From CAVTLG01 sp963735495 (GTDB lineage Bacteria > Chloroflexota > Ktedonobacteria > Ktedonobacterales > Ktedonobacteraceae), in NCBI GenBank assembly GCA_963735495.1, contig CAVTLG010000012.1, positions 1 through 19,965 on the forward strand: a stretch of 19,965 bases of DNA, written 5' to 3'. The notes under the pieces were generated by a model. It had not been told where the DNA came from. It made no database searches and worked only from the letters and a program-made list of their open reading frames with translations. Made by a program: the position numbers and the translations under genes. Shown here one piece after another: positions 7,074 through 15,042 of the stretch; the stretch's first letter is position 1; every line of letters starts with the position of its first letter.

Positions 7074-7820
7074 TCCGGAATCATCGGCAACGGTGGTCCT
7101 ACCGGCGCCCTGTCAGAACTGCTTCTGATCCGCGAGGCGGCGCCTGGCCGCAGCGTCAGGGTTGTTCCCGACGACCTGCCGTTCGATGTTGCGGCGCTTA
7201 ACGAGCCGATGGCGGTGGCCCGGCACGCGGTCAACCGTAGCAACCCCCAACCAGGTTACAAGGCCGTCATCTTCGGCGCCGGCCCAATCGGTCTGGGTGC
7301 CGCGATTGGCTACAAGTCTCTAGGTGTCGAGCACGTCGTCGTCGTCGACATCGTCCCCGCTCGGCTGCAGCGGGCGCTCACCGTAGGCGCGGACGCGATT
7401 ATCAACTCTGCTGAGGAGAACGTGCAGGCGCGCCTGTTCGAACTACACGGGACGGCGACCGATGGGGTCGGTCAGCCCCGTTCGGGCACCGATATCTACC
7501 TGGATGCCGCCGGGGTCCCCGCTGTCATCGACACGGTCATGACGTGCGCGAAGCGCCGTGCGACCCCGTGCATCCCCGCAGTGCACAAGAAGCCGGTGCT
7601 GGTTGACTTTGGGAAGATCCTCTCTACCGAGCTCAATCTGATGATGTCGATGGGGTACCCGACTGAGATCTTCGAGGTGACTGACGACATTGTTGCCAAT
7701 CGCGACAAGTACGGCGCGATCATCAGCCATCGCTTTGACTTCACCGACGCGCTGGAGGCGCTGAAGCTGGCCAACACTCCGGGGGCCGCTGAGAAGGTTG
7801 TCATCACCTTCAAGTGTACC
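7074..7820 (+). pseudogene. Zinc-type alcohol/sugar dehydrogenase (MDR) fragment
   Basis: About 245 codons match the second half of a zinc-dependent medium-chain dehydrogenase, close to threonine or butanediol dehydrogenases. Homology starts near GNGGPTGALSE (7086), runs through ALNEPMAVARHAVNR and the Rossmann motif GAGPIGLG (from 7275), and ends at EKVVITF near 7818. The N-terminal catalytic half with the zinc cysteine is missing. The frame lacks its natural stop and stays open to 8144, where it overlaps the nitroreductase gene antisense; that tail has no family features. The stretch is notably richer in G and C than its neighbours, with many GTC, GCC and CGC codons, which suggests transfer from a high-GC genome. 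A 12-bp hairpin lies just behind it. Confidence 0.8.
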
Positions 7821-7826
7821 ACTGCG

Positions 7827-7855
7827 GGTAGGGGCCTGACCAGCAGGCCCCTACC
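7827..7855 (+). terminator. Hairpin behind the dehydrogenase fragment
   Basis: GGTAGGGGCCTG (7827-7838) and CAGGCCCCTACC (7844-7855) form a perfect 12-bp GC-rich stem with a 5-base loop, seven bases past the end of dehydrogenase homology. It is probably the original gene's terminator carried along with the fragment. It is not followed by a T-run. Confidence 0.6.
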
Positions 7856-8034
7856 CTGGCTTGATGCCAGCGTTATAGCAGACATCCTTCAAGAAGCCCT
7901 GACGCTTTTATTGGCTATTCGGCATCGCCTGATCGATTGCGACAGTCATGGCAAGATACCGCCAACTCGTGGGATGGATATTAGCATACGAGCTACACAT
8001 CCAGGTAAAGCTTATGTACGAAGAGCGCAATCTC

Positions 8035-8547
8035 TTATGCGAAAGGTTGTCCCCACTTTTCATGGGAAGCGACCTCGCCTAATGGCTTGCGCTTCTTGTT
8101 TCCCTTGCCGATTGTCTGGACTGGGTAGCCAAAAGGAACGATAGCGACAATCCCGATCTCTTCGGGAATACCCAGCACAGGCTTGACCTGCTCAAGACGA
8201 TCCTGAAAGCCAACCCAGTTGGAGCCGACGCCTTGAGCCCAGGCGGTGAGGATCATGTCCTGGATAGCCCGACTCGCATCGGAGATCCCAAACGGGCTGC
8301 TCTTCTCGATGCCGACTACAATCGCCAGGGGGGCTTGGGCGATATAGGGACCGCCCGTTGCCAACGTGCCGAGCTGGCGCAGGGTCTCCTTGTTTTGCAC
8401 GACGATGAAATGCCAGGGCTGCCGGTTCGCAGCGCTTGCTGTCAGGTGTCCCGCCTCGACGATTTGTTTGACGATGGACTCAGGGATCGATTGATCGCGG
8501 AATTGGCGCACTGCGAGTACGGTACGAATTGCATCAAATACTTCCAT
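8035..8547 (-). CDS. Nitroreductase-family flavoprotein
   Basis: The 170-residue protein belongs to the FMN-dependent nitroreductase family, which reduces nitro groups, quinones or flavins with NAD(P)H. Features are the N-terminal AIRTVLAVRQFRD (residues 6-18), the FMN-binding SAANRQPWHFIVV (38-50), a GVGSNWVGF segment (106-114) and the C-terminal LGIPEEIGIVAIVPFGYP (125-142). Length is typical of the short type that forms homodimers. AGAGGT lies about seven bases before the ATG. No signal peptide is present. The gene is convergent with the dehydrogenase relic and divergent from the zinc-binding protein at 8765. The physiological substrate is unknown. Confidence 0.9.
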   Translation of the reverse strand: MEVFDAIRTVLAVRQFRDQSIPESIVKQIVEAGHLTASAANRQPWHFIVVQNKETLRQLGTLATGGPYIAQAPLAIVVGIEKSSPFGISDASRAIQDMILTAWAQGVGSNWVGFQDRLEQVKPVLGIPEEIGIVAIVPFGYPVQTIGKGNKKRKPLGEVASHEKWGQPFA

Positions 8548-8600
8548 TGTGGACCTCTTTCCTGGTATTGCTGTCTTCCTCTCAGAAGCTGTTCATCTCC

Positions 8601-8615
8601 CCGCTTGCCAAGCGG
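8601..8615. promoter_or_regulatory. Perfect dyad between two divergent genes
   Basis: CCGCTTGCCAAGCGG has six-base arms around a three-base centre. It lies 54 bases upstream of the nitroreductase start, between that gene and the divergent zinc-binding protein gene, a natural place for an operator. No regulator is known. Confidence 0.3.
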
Positions 8616-8764
8616 CTGTGATGATCAAAAAATGCTTCCTCTTCCTGTTTAAATGCTCTTTCCACATGGTTTATTCCCTGTTTGATCAGCAAAAGAGCGT
8701 CAGAAAGGTGTTCTGTTTGCCAGCGGGTGTATTATTGAGTCACGATTGAAAAAGAAAGAGCAGC

Positions 8765-9061
8765 ATGAAGCTGCGCAGTACCGCAAAAAAGTCATCGCTG
8801 CGCTTGAAAGTGCTGGCAGAACGAGCAGGCGCGCAGCAAAAGAAGGCGGTCGAATTGCTGGCACACAATGTTCTTCCTGAGATTCCTTGTGACGTCTGTG
8901 GCAAGCCAGCCACACAAATCTGCTCACAATGTATCTACGAAGAAGGAGGCCAGTTGTGTGAAGCGTGTGCCGAACAGCACGAATGTGGCGAGGAGATGCT
9001 GTTGCCAGTGATAAATTCGCCGCGTATGGGAATGTGTGGCTATGATGGGCCTGGGCTGTAA
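8765..9061 (+). CDS. Small cysteine-rich zinc-binding protein
   Basis: The 98-residue product has a basic helical N-terminus (residues 1-35) and a C-terminal metal-binding module: CDVC (42-45), CSQC (53-56), CEAC (65-68), then HEC (72-74) and C91. Pairs spaced this way usually bind two zinc ions in a cross-brace, as in B-box or MYND fingers. The ending NSPRMGMCGYDG resembles, from memory, a C-terminal extension seen in some pRiA4b ORF-3-like proteins, so the gene may be a free-standing version or a relic of such a tail. The ribosome site is weak (GAAAGAG). A stop at 8747-8749 limits the frame upstream. Role unknown; protein-protein or nucleic acid binding is possible. Confidence 0.6.
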   Translation: MKLRSTAKKSSLRLKVLAERAGAQQKKAVELLAHNVLPEIPCDVCGKPATQICSQCIYEEGGQLCEACAEQHECGEEMLLPVINSPRMGMCGYDGPGL

Positions 9062-9134
9062 AGCGCGGTTCCCTGCTCTTCCTTCTATGCTGATGCCGCC
9101 TACGCTGTTACGAATAACGTGAAGACGTCGAAGG

Positions 9135-9245
9135 CTAGTGGTCTGTCAATCTTCATTTGACAGGTAGTCCATAGCCATGAAACGAGGTGAAAAGCCGCCT
9201 CAGGTCATTTGGCAACTACTCAAATGAAGCTTGACGAAGCACTAG
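9135..9245. mobile_element. 111-bp IS630-like miniature inverted-repeat element
   Basis: The ends at 9135-9160 and 9220-9245 are inverted repeats matching at 22 of 26 positions, and both begin with CTAG outermost. Shared blocks are CTAGTG, GTCAA and CTTCATTTGA. IS630 elements are known to prefer CTAG targets and duplicate the TA, so this fits a non-autonomous IS630/Tc1-type MITE. No transposase is inside. Just to its right, 9247-9315 reads as about 22 codons ending in a stop that look like the tail of a gene (RYQNRDLRALKEELAIDAM), perhaps interrupted by the insertion. No matching front part was found on the left. Confidence 0.7.
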
Positions 9246-9324
9246 ATACCAGAACCGCGACCTGCGCGCATTGAAGGAAGAACTGGCAATTGATGCAATG
9301 GATATCCTCTGGTGAGGAGATGAT

Positions 9325-9353
9325 ACTGTGCCAGGATGAGTGGAACAGAGAAA
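9325..9353 (+). repeat. Dispersed 29-bp repeat, copy 1
   Basis: Twenty-five of 29 bases match 15450-15478. The core GTGCCA, seven bases, TGG(A/C)AC is hairpin-like, imperfect here and perfect in copy 2. In this copy the last bases overlap the ribosome site of the Asp-box protein gene. Confidence 0.65.
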
Positions 9354-9362
9354 GGATCTATC

Positions 9363-10400
9363 ATGAATACTCTTTATATTGCCCTGGATAAGACATTGGC
9401 AATGGTGCAGCAGCATCATAGCCGATGGGAGGTTGCTTTTCATTTGATGGAGCGTCAACCACAGTGTCTGGCCATCGATCCGCTGCATCCACGGTACGTC
9501 TACTGTGGCACCTTCGATCAGGGATTGTGGCGAAGCACCAACGCTGGCACTACCTGGGAACATGTGGGTGAAGACATCACCTCTAAGAAAGTGATGTCGG
9601 TCGTCGTCAGCACGCTTGATCAAATGAACGGTACAGGCATCGTTTACGCGGGCACGGAACCAAGCGCGATCTTTCGCTCCGAAGATCAAGGGAAGTCTTG
9701 GCAAGAGCTCGCAGCACTGCGCGAGCTTCCCTCAGCGCCCACCTGGAGCTTCCCACCACGTCCCTGGACCTCGCATATTCGCTGGATCACCCCTGATCCA
9801 TTGGTCTCCGGGCGTCTTTTCGCGGCTGCTGAAGCAGGGGCATTAGTGCGTAGCCTGGACGGCGGACAGACCTGGGAGGATCGCAAACCGGATGGGCCGT
9901 TCGACACCCACACGCTGGCGCTGCCTCGACTCGCGCCCAATCGGTTGTATGCGGCGGCTGGCGACGGATTCATGTCGCCAGGGAATGGGTTTGTGCAGAG
10001 CGACGATGGGGGAGAGACCTGGTTTCGCCCAGATAACGGACTGGCCTACCACTATCTCTGGAGTGTGGCTAGCGATCCCGCTGATCCTGAGACTCTGGTG
10101 ATCTCTGCGGCACCAGGCCCTCAGCAAGCTCATAATCCGCACTCAGCCGAATCGGGCATCTATCGTCGCTCAGGTGGCAGTCCCTGGCAAATCGTGCGCG
10201 ATGGTTTACCTCCAGCACACGGATTACTGGCCTCCGTACTGGCTGCAAACGAGGCGGAACCCGGTGTTTTTTACGCGGCGAATAATCAGGGTGTTTTCCG
10301 CTCGACCAATACGGGCTTGCATTGGGAGCAACTGCCGATCCCCTGGCCTGCCGGTATGCACCTGGGACGTGCCCATGCACTCATTGTCGTGTCAGCATAG
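9363..10400 (+). CDS. Asp-box (BNR) repeat beta-propeller protein
   Basis: The 345-residue protein is built of Asp-box repeats, short S-x-D-x-G-x-x-W hairpins found at blade turns of beta-propellers such as sialidases and sortilin-type proteins. Boxes are at residues 58-65 (STNAGTTW), 106-113 (SEDQGKSW), 164-171 (SLDGGQTW), 213-220 (SDDGGETW) and 314-321 (STNTGLHW), with a degenerate one near 270-275. The start at 9363 has AGAAAGGA upstream; an in-frame ATG at 9336 would overlap that site. There is no signal peptide or anchor, so despite the resemblance to secreted glycosidases it should remain in the cell. No sialidase arginine triad was recognised. Likely a binding propeller of unknown ligand, transcribed alone. 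Confidence 0.8.
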   Translation: MNTLYIALDKTLAMVQQHHSRWEVAFHLMERQPQCLAIDPLHPRYVYCGTFDQGLWRSTNAGTTWEHVGEDITSKKVMSVVVSTLDQMNGTGIVYAGTEPSAIFRSEDQGKSWQELAALRELPSAPTWSFPPRPWTSHIRWITPDPLVSGRLFAAAEAGALVRSLDGGQTWEDRKPDGPFDTHTLALPRLAPNRLYAAAGDGFMSPGNGFVQSDDGGETWFRPDNGLAYHYLWSVASDPADPETLVISAAPGPQQAHNPHSAESGIYRRSGGSPWQIVRDGLPPAHGLLASVLAANEAEPGVFYAANNQGVFRSTNTGLHWEQLPIPWPAGMHLGRAHALIVVSA

Positions 10401-10568
10401 TGCTCTCTGCTTTCACGCCTGGAAACGTTGCAGTTGTCCACCCATAAGAAAAGACAAACACTCGGATCTGCTTTGTCGGGCTCGTGGCGAAAGGCCAGAA
10501 GCATTTTCCGACCAGAGCGCCTCATAGGTGTGAACCAGAGCGGAACCGAAAAGAAAAGTGATATACTG

Positions 10569-10820
10569 TTACAAAAGGTGAGAAATGTAAAAACCCTGCA
10601 ACTCGGTGCCACCATCTGGCGACTCTTCCAGATGGTCAGCGGTGAATCGTTCATGCGCAGCATGGTTAACCCAAAGGGCGTCGCTTATCTGCGTTACAGC
10701 TTCTGAGAAAACGCTTTGCTTGCCATGAGCCGCAGGAAAATCTAGCATGAAGTGCATTGTTCGTTGATGTCGTGCAACAAGGCGAACCAGCTGCGATAGA
10801 AACGGAACGTTCCTGGGACG
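10569..10820 (-). pseudogene. Possible decayed ORF in a 620-bp gap
   Basis: The interval 10401-11023 has no convincing gene. The best candidate is this minus-strand frame of 83 codons, which opens right after a stop and has no clear start or ribosome site. Its residue make-up looks protein-like (for example LSQLVRLVARHQRTMHFMLD and ALWVNHAAHERFTADHLEES), so it could be the 3' end of a lost gene. I do not recognise the family. Nothing else, promoter or repeat, stands out in the gap. Confidence 0.2.
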
Positions 10821-11038
10821 CTACACGCCTACAAACTTCCTTCGATAGACCGTTTTCTGTCCTCATGATACCTATCATCGCATGTGTGAGCAGGAAATAG
10901 CGAACACGAGGTAGAAAATGAGTGCGCATCACGGTTTGCCGAACTTGCTTCCACCTGCACAATCTGCTCGTGTGTGTCGACGTCTCGACGAAAGGCGAGA
11001 TGCTTTTTAGGTAATCATGGAAAATGAGAGAATGGGGT

Positions 11039-12830
11039 ATGTCTACGATCACTATCACGAAAGCAGCGATTCTGCGCTATGCCTCTGCGGAAACCTTTCG
11101 GCATGGGCAGAGCTGCTATCAACAAGGTGCGGTAATCGCACCAGCGCTCTATGGGACAAGGCTTCTGGCAGAAGTCAAAGAAGAAGCGCCTGTACCTGAA
11201 TTCGTCTGTTGTACGTTTCAGGCAGATGGCTCAATCGCGGCAACCTGCACCTGCCAGAGCGTGTGGGGTGGATGGTGCAAACACATGGTCGCGTCCTGCC
11301 TGGTGCTGTTGTATCACCCAGAGAACGTCGAGGAACGTCCGGCATTAGAGCACATGCTGGAGCACTTCAGTCATGACGAATTGCAGGCATTTGTGATCAC
11401 CGTCGCTGGACAGATTCCGCATCTAGCAGAAGCCATAGAGAAAGCAAGAAGCACACTGGAGCACACTTTAGCTCAAGCCACAACGACCTCAGCAGCCCCC
11501 GCCCAGGCACCGCGCACGAAGGTGGATACCAGAGCTATACGCCGCCAGGTCCGTTCGGCTATCCACAGCCTGGATCGCATGGGTTCTTCCGAAGCGTACT
11601 GGCAGGTAAGTTCAGTGGTGAGTGAGGTAGAACACATTGCTGAGCAGGCTCTGGAGTTGCTTGAAGCAGGGGATGGTCACGGAGCACTGGCAACCCTTGA
11701 AGCAGTGACCGAAGAATACCGGGACGAATGGGAAAACCTGGACGACTCGGATGGTTATGCGGGAGAGCTGTTTCGACAGTTAGGACAACTCTGGGCCGAA
11801 GTACTGCTGCGTGTGGAACTCTCACAAAAAGAGCGCAAAACCTGGGCCGAGAAACTCACCGCCTGGCAGGGAGAGGTCGAAGCGTATGGAGTCGATGATG
11901 CCTTTGATATTGCGGTCACGGCTGCCCTTCAGGGCTGGAACTATCCGCCGCTGCGGCGCATTTTACAAGGCAGTATCACCGGTCAGGGAATCTGGGATGG
12001 GGAAAGGCCGTCCTATGCGGAGGATCTCACACGCATCCGGCTCACCATCCTCGAACAGCAGGAACGCATGCAAGAGTATCTCTTCCTGGCCAAAGCGGAA
12101 GGGCAAACCGAAGCCTATCTCTGGCATGCTGGTTCGCCTGAACCGCGCCCAGGAGGCGGTTGCGTATGGACAAAAATATCTGGCGACACCGGCAGAAGCC
12201 CTGACCCTGGCGAGAGCACTGTGTGAACATGGTGAGCACGAGCAGAGTTTGCAGATTGCGGAACAGGGACTGACACTGCAAGGGCGTAAAGCCGAGTTGG
12301 CCGTGTGGTTGCGCGATCAGGCAGAAGCTATGGGCAAACAAGAACTGGCGCTCCATGCAGCCGAACAGGCCTTTCGTGCTCAGATCAGTCTGGCCAATTA
12401 CCGTTCTGTGGCGAAGCTTGCCGGAGAGCAATGGGGCTCCCAGAAAACAGCGTTGCTGGAATACGTACGCATGACGCAGTCCTATGAGGCCCAAGGAAAA
12501 ATCGACGTGTTCCTGTATGAGGGACTGATCGATGATGCGATTGCCACGCTTGAGGCAGATGCAGGCCATGTAGCTATCGGACAGGTTGTGGATGTGGCGA
12601 TCAAAGAGCGTCCAGAATGGGCTATCCAGGCATGCAAAAAGCAAGCGGAATCTATTATGGATCGTGGCAAAGCGCAATACTACACTGCCGCTGCCAACTG
12701 GCTCTCCAAAGCGCACCAGGCATACCAGGTATTGGATCGAAACGAAGAGTGGCAGATCTACTTAAACGAGCTGCTGAAAGTTCACGGGCGCAAGTACACA
12801 TTAGTTCCGCTCCTGAAGGCCATCAACTGA
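11039..12830 (+). pseudogene. SWIM zinc-finger protein, broken by one extra base
   Basis: Two frames together encode one protein of about 596 residues. Frame one (11039 or 11024 to a premature stop at 12226) has the SWIM zinc motif CxC-x7-CxH at C70, C72, C80 and H82, followed by a mostly helical region. Frame two carries on the same helical, TPR-like repeats to 12830. The break is at 12125, where one extra C separates ...EAYLW from MLVRLNRAQEA; removing it joins the frames cleanly, and the total length is three-fold plus one. No classical slippery heptamer is seen. SWIM domains bind DNA or proteins; related bacterial proteins are uncharacterised. ATG 11039 is preferred as start by family resemblance, though 11024 also has an AGGTAA upstream. 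It may be a recent mutation or a sequence error. Confidence 0.75.
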
Positions 12831-12927
12831 GACCCTCGCCTTCTGGTGATCTAGAAAAAGGTTGGGAGCCTCAACAGGATTGTTAGCAGGTGAGGATGAA
12901 AGGAAATGATACAGAAGAGTGAAATCG

Positions 12928-13086
12928 ATGACATCTCCCCTTCCTTATCCAATACATTCCATTGCTGGAGCAGCAACGCAAATCTCTCAGGGGGAAGATC
13001 CCTGGTTTGCTCTCGGCAGTTTTCTCCATGATTGGTGGTGCGATGCAAAAGACCATCGCCAGGATTTGATCGCCGATTTGCTATAA
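12928..13086 (+). pseudogene. N-terminal fragment of a conserved protein family (paralogue of 16056-16499)
   Basis: This 52-codon ORF, ending in TAA at 13084-13086, has a strongly protein-like core, FALGSFLHDWWCDAKDHRQD. From memory this is the N-terminal part of the family whose C-terminal part (RWGAFCAASVEYLC and following) is encoded at 16056-16499; the two overlap at HRQDLIADLL against HIRSDLVKEPL. The ORF stops where the family would continue, so it is probably a truncated copy. The ribosome site is poor. It lies between the SWIM gene and a frameshifted XRE gene. Function unknown. Confidence 0.45.
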
Positions 13087-13094
13087 AATATACA
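13066..13094 (+). promoter_or_regulatory. Candidate promoter before the XRE relic
   Basis: TTGATC (13066-13071) with a 17-base spacer and TATACA (13089-13094), or TACAAT two bases later, precedes the XRE reading frame by about 80 bases. It overlaps the end of the 52-codon fragment. Confidence 0.3.
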
Positions 13095-13173
13095 ATAGGG
13101 GATGCATAAGAGGGTTGTGCATGGAGGTGCAGATGGGAGAGGAAACCGCAACGAAAAGGAGCGACAACGAGAC

Positions 13174-13447
13174 GTGAGTGATTTCTCTCATCTTGAAAGC
13201 TTTGGGGAATTGGTTTCGAGCCTTTCGCAAGCGTCAGGGGCTGACTCAACAACAGGTCGCAACAGGGATCGGTATGCATCGCAATGCTATCAGCCACTGG
13301 GAACTGGGAAACGTTCTTCCCGAAAGCAAGGGAACGGTTCTTGCCGCCGTGGGGGACCGTGACGCTTTTTCTCGCAGGCATGCAGCCAACGCTTTTTCCG
13401 TCACACCCTGGAGAGAAAGCGTCACGCCGCTGCCAACCCGTGAGTGA
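13174..13447 (+). pseudogene. XRE-family helix-turn-helix gene, frameshifted and truncated
   Basis: The GTG at 13174 (AAAAGGAG about 12 bases before it) starts SDFSHLESFGELV. An extra T in the TTT at 13214-13216 throws the frame, and the next frame continues RAFRKRQGLTQQQVATGIG then MHRNAISHWELGNVLPESKG, a classic XRE/Cro-type DNA-binding domain. After VLPESKGTVLA the usual arginine- and leucine-rich helix is lost and the remaining codons to 13447 look unrelated. In Ktedonobacteria such domains commonly head long NB-ARC, WD40 or TPR proteins, none of which follows here. It is best read as a relic. The downstream-frame ORF alone could give an 89-residue protein, but it would lack the first helix's natural start. 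Confidence 0.7.
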
Positions 13448-13479
13448 TAAGAAGGGCAATCCAATTTACCTGCTTATCC

Positions 13480-13499
13480 CCGCAAGGTCAACCTTGCGG
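13480..13499. terminator. 20-bp perfect dyad after the XRE relic
   Basis: CCGCAAGGT (13480-13488), CA, ACCTTGCGG (13491-13499) is a perfect inverted repeat with 9-base arms. The two-base centre means a few pairs would open in a hairpin. It could be a terminator remnant or a binding site. No T-run follows. Confidence 0.3.
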
Positions 13500-13625
13500 C
13501 TGCTGGTCTTCCTAGTCGGTGCTGTGCGGGCAATCGGGGTACGCCTGGAAATGGTCACTGTTGTGGTCCAGGCCAATCGGTGTTTTCCGACTTGTTAGCA
13601 GCAATATCATGCGGATGGCTTCTCC

Positions 13626-14459
13626 GTGAGCGTAGCGATGCGGCTGCTGGAACGGCACCGTTTTGCTTCCCTCTTTCTGGATGGTGAGCGGCAAGCTGTG
13701 CTGGAGGCGCTGCACCCGTATCAAAATCCCGACGGCGGTTTTGGCAACGGCCTGGAGCCAGATGTACGCGCACCAGTGAGCCAGCCTATGCCGACCTGGA
13801 CAGCGCTGTGTATTCTGGACGAGGCCGAGGCATTTGGGGATTCCATGGTTATGCGGGCTTGCGACTATCTGCTCTCCATTACGACGGCAGAAGGGGGCGT
13901 GCCGTTTGCGCTACCTTCGGTGTGTGACTATCCGCATGCACCCTGGTGGGAGACCGGAGATCAGCCACCAGCCTCCCTCAATCCCACCGCAGCCATTGCC
14001 GCTCTGCTGCATAAGCATCGCGTTGAGCATCCCTGGCTGACTGCCGTGACCGAGTACTGCTGGCAGCAACTCGACTCTATGGGCCAAACGAATCCCTACG
14101 AGATGCGTGCTGTCCTGCCGTTCCTCGATTGGGTCTCGGATCGCAAGCTGGCAGAGAAGGTCTTTGCTCGCATTGGACCGAAAATCCTGGAACAGCGGCT
14201 GGTTGTGCTCACACCTACCACACAGCAAGACACGCACACCCCGCTCAACTTCGCTCCTGGTCCGCAGTGCCTCGCGCGTCGTCTTTTCTCCGATGAGGTG
14301 ATCGAAGCGCATCTGGATGCGCTGGCGTCTTCCCAGCAGGAAGACAGTGGCTGGCAGTTCAACTGGCTTGCCTGGAGTCCTGCCGCGACCCTCGAATGGC
14401 GGGGGATTGTCACGATTGAGGCTCTGGTCACGCTGCGGGCGTATGGACGACTGCACTAA
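13626..14459 (+). CDS. Squalene cyclase/prenyltransferase-like alpha-toroid protein
   Basis: The roughly 277-residue product resembles a conserved family with the alpha/alpha-toroid fold of terpene cyclases and prenyltransferases. The diagnostic QW-like block YQNPDGGFGNGLEPDVRAP lies at residues 32-50, followed by SQPMPTWTALCILDE (52-66) and repeated helical pairs with LNPTAAIAALL and GWQFNWLAWSPA. It lacks the DxDD acid motif of squalene-hopene cyclase, so it is probably not a cyclase; function is unknown. Start choice is uncertain: GTG 13626 and ATG 13638 both lack a strong ribosome site, and family members usually begin about 12-15 residues earlier, so the extreme 5' end may have been lost. 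No signal peptide is present. It converges on the minus-strand nucleotidyltransferase pair. Confidence 0.7.
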   Translation: MSVAMRLLERHRFASLFLDGERQAVLEALHPYQNPDGGFGNGLEPDVRAPVSQPMPTWTALCILDEAEAFGDSMVMRACDYLLSITTAEGGVPFALPSVCDYPHAPWWETGDQPPASLNPTAAIAALLHKHRVEHPWLTAVTEYCWQQLDSMGQTNPYEMRAVLPFLDWVSDRKLAEKVFARIGPKILEQRLVVLTPTTQQDTHTPLNFAPGPQCLARRLFSDEVIEAHLDALASSQQEDSGWQFNWLAWSPAATLEWRGIVTIEALVTLRAYGRLH

Positions 14460-14542
14460 AGGCAGATTGAGCGAGAGTTTCCTGGTGCAATGGCGTATCG
14501 AAGGTCAGCCACTTTTCGGTGGAGGCTGCTGGAAGCATGGAC

Positions 14543-14791
14543 TTACTCCGAGCGATGCTTGATGGCATCCTTAACCATATCTGCATCCACATAATAGGTA
14601 TCCTCCAGGCTCTGTACAAAAGCTCGCACCTGTTCTAATCGTATCTCAGCAATAATGTCAACATCGGCTGTTGTACGATACACTCCATGAGCTAAGCTGG
14701 CAACGACCCCACCAATATAGTAATCAATTCCTAGATGATCGAACGTCTCTATGACCGGGATCATGGCTGCCAGAACCATTGGTTGGCTCAT
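14543..14791 (-). CDS. Minimal nucleotidyltransferase (MNT/AbiEii-like), short
   Basis: The 82-residue product shows the nucleotidyltransferase signature: GG at 27-28, a serine at 32, then RTTADVDII at 39-47 with metal-binding Asp43 and Asp45. Such proteins act as antitoxins, toxins or resistance factors by transferring nucleotides to protein or RNA. Relatives run to roughly 150 residues and go on past the YYVDADMVKDAI helix; here a stop comes right after KHRSE, so the C-terminal half with the third carboxylate is missing and activity is doubtful. Its ATG overlaps the stop of the preceding gene (14788-15042) by four bases, so the two are translationally coupled. Confidence 0.7.
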   Translation of the reverse strand: MSQPMVLAAMIPVIETFDHLGIDYYIGGVVASLAHGVYRTTADVDIIAEIRLEQVRAFVQSLEDTYYVDADMVKDAIKHRSE

Positions 14792-15042
14792 CGTTGTCTC
14801 CCAGCAAGGTACACCCTGACCCGATCCGCCAGAACTTTTCCATACGTCACCTCAACAAACAGAAGCTTTTGATCTTCCTCACTAACAAGGGGATTTGCCT
14901 GAACAATAGCCTGACGAGCAATCTCCATCGCTTCCTGAGATAAAGACAGTCCTAACGCTAAACGCCTTTCTGTTGTGGCTTTGCTCAGTAGTTCAATCTG
15001 TACACGCTCTGCCTCCAGGTGTGTATCCGAATGTGTGAACAT
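14788..15042 (-). CDS. Small conserved protein coupled to the nucleotidyltransferase
   Basis: The 84-residue product is mostly helical and polar, with AERVQIELLSKATTERRLAL (residues 11-30) and a charged C-terminus. I recall similar small proteins upstream of AbiEii/MNT-type nucleotidyltransferases, but no domain name applies. The start at 15042 has GAGGAG about eight bases upstream, much better than the in-frame ATG at 15072. The ATGA overlap with the next gene indicates an operon and a joint job, possibly toxin-antitoxin-like; which partner would be toxic cannot be said. A hairpin lies in its leader (15100-15136). Confidence 0.65.
   Translation of the reverse strand: MFTHSDTHLEAERVQIELLSKATTERRLALGLSLSQEAMEIARQAIVQANPLVSEEDQKLLFVEVTYGKVLADRVRVYLAGRQR

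Noticed and set aside
7821..8144. C-terminal extension of the dehydrogenase ORF
   Set aside because: Family homology ends near 7818, a hairpin follows, and the remaining codons lie antisense to the nitroreductase gene.
12110..12130. Programmed frameshift site in the SWIM gene
   Set aside because: No slippery heptamer, internal Shine-Dalgarno or pseudoknot is evident; mutation or sequence error is simpler.
12042..12716. 224-codon minus-strand ORF over the SWIM gene
   Set aside because: It is antisense to the continuous TPR-like coding frame, which is a better explanation once one base is removed.
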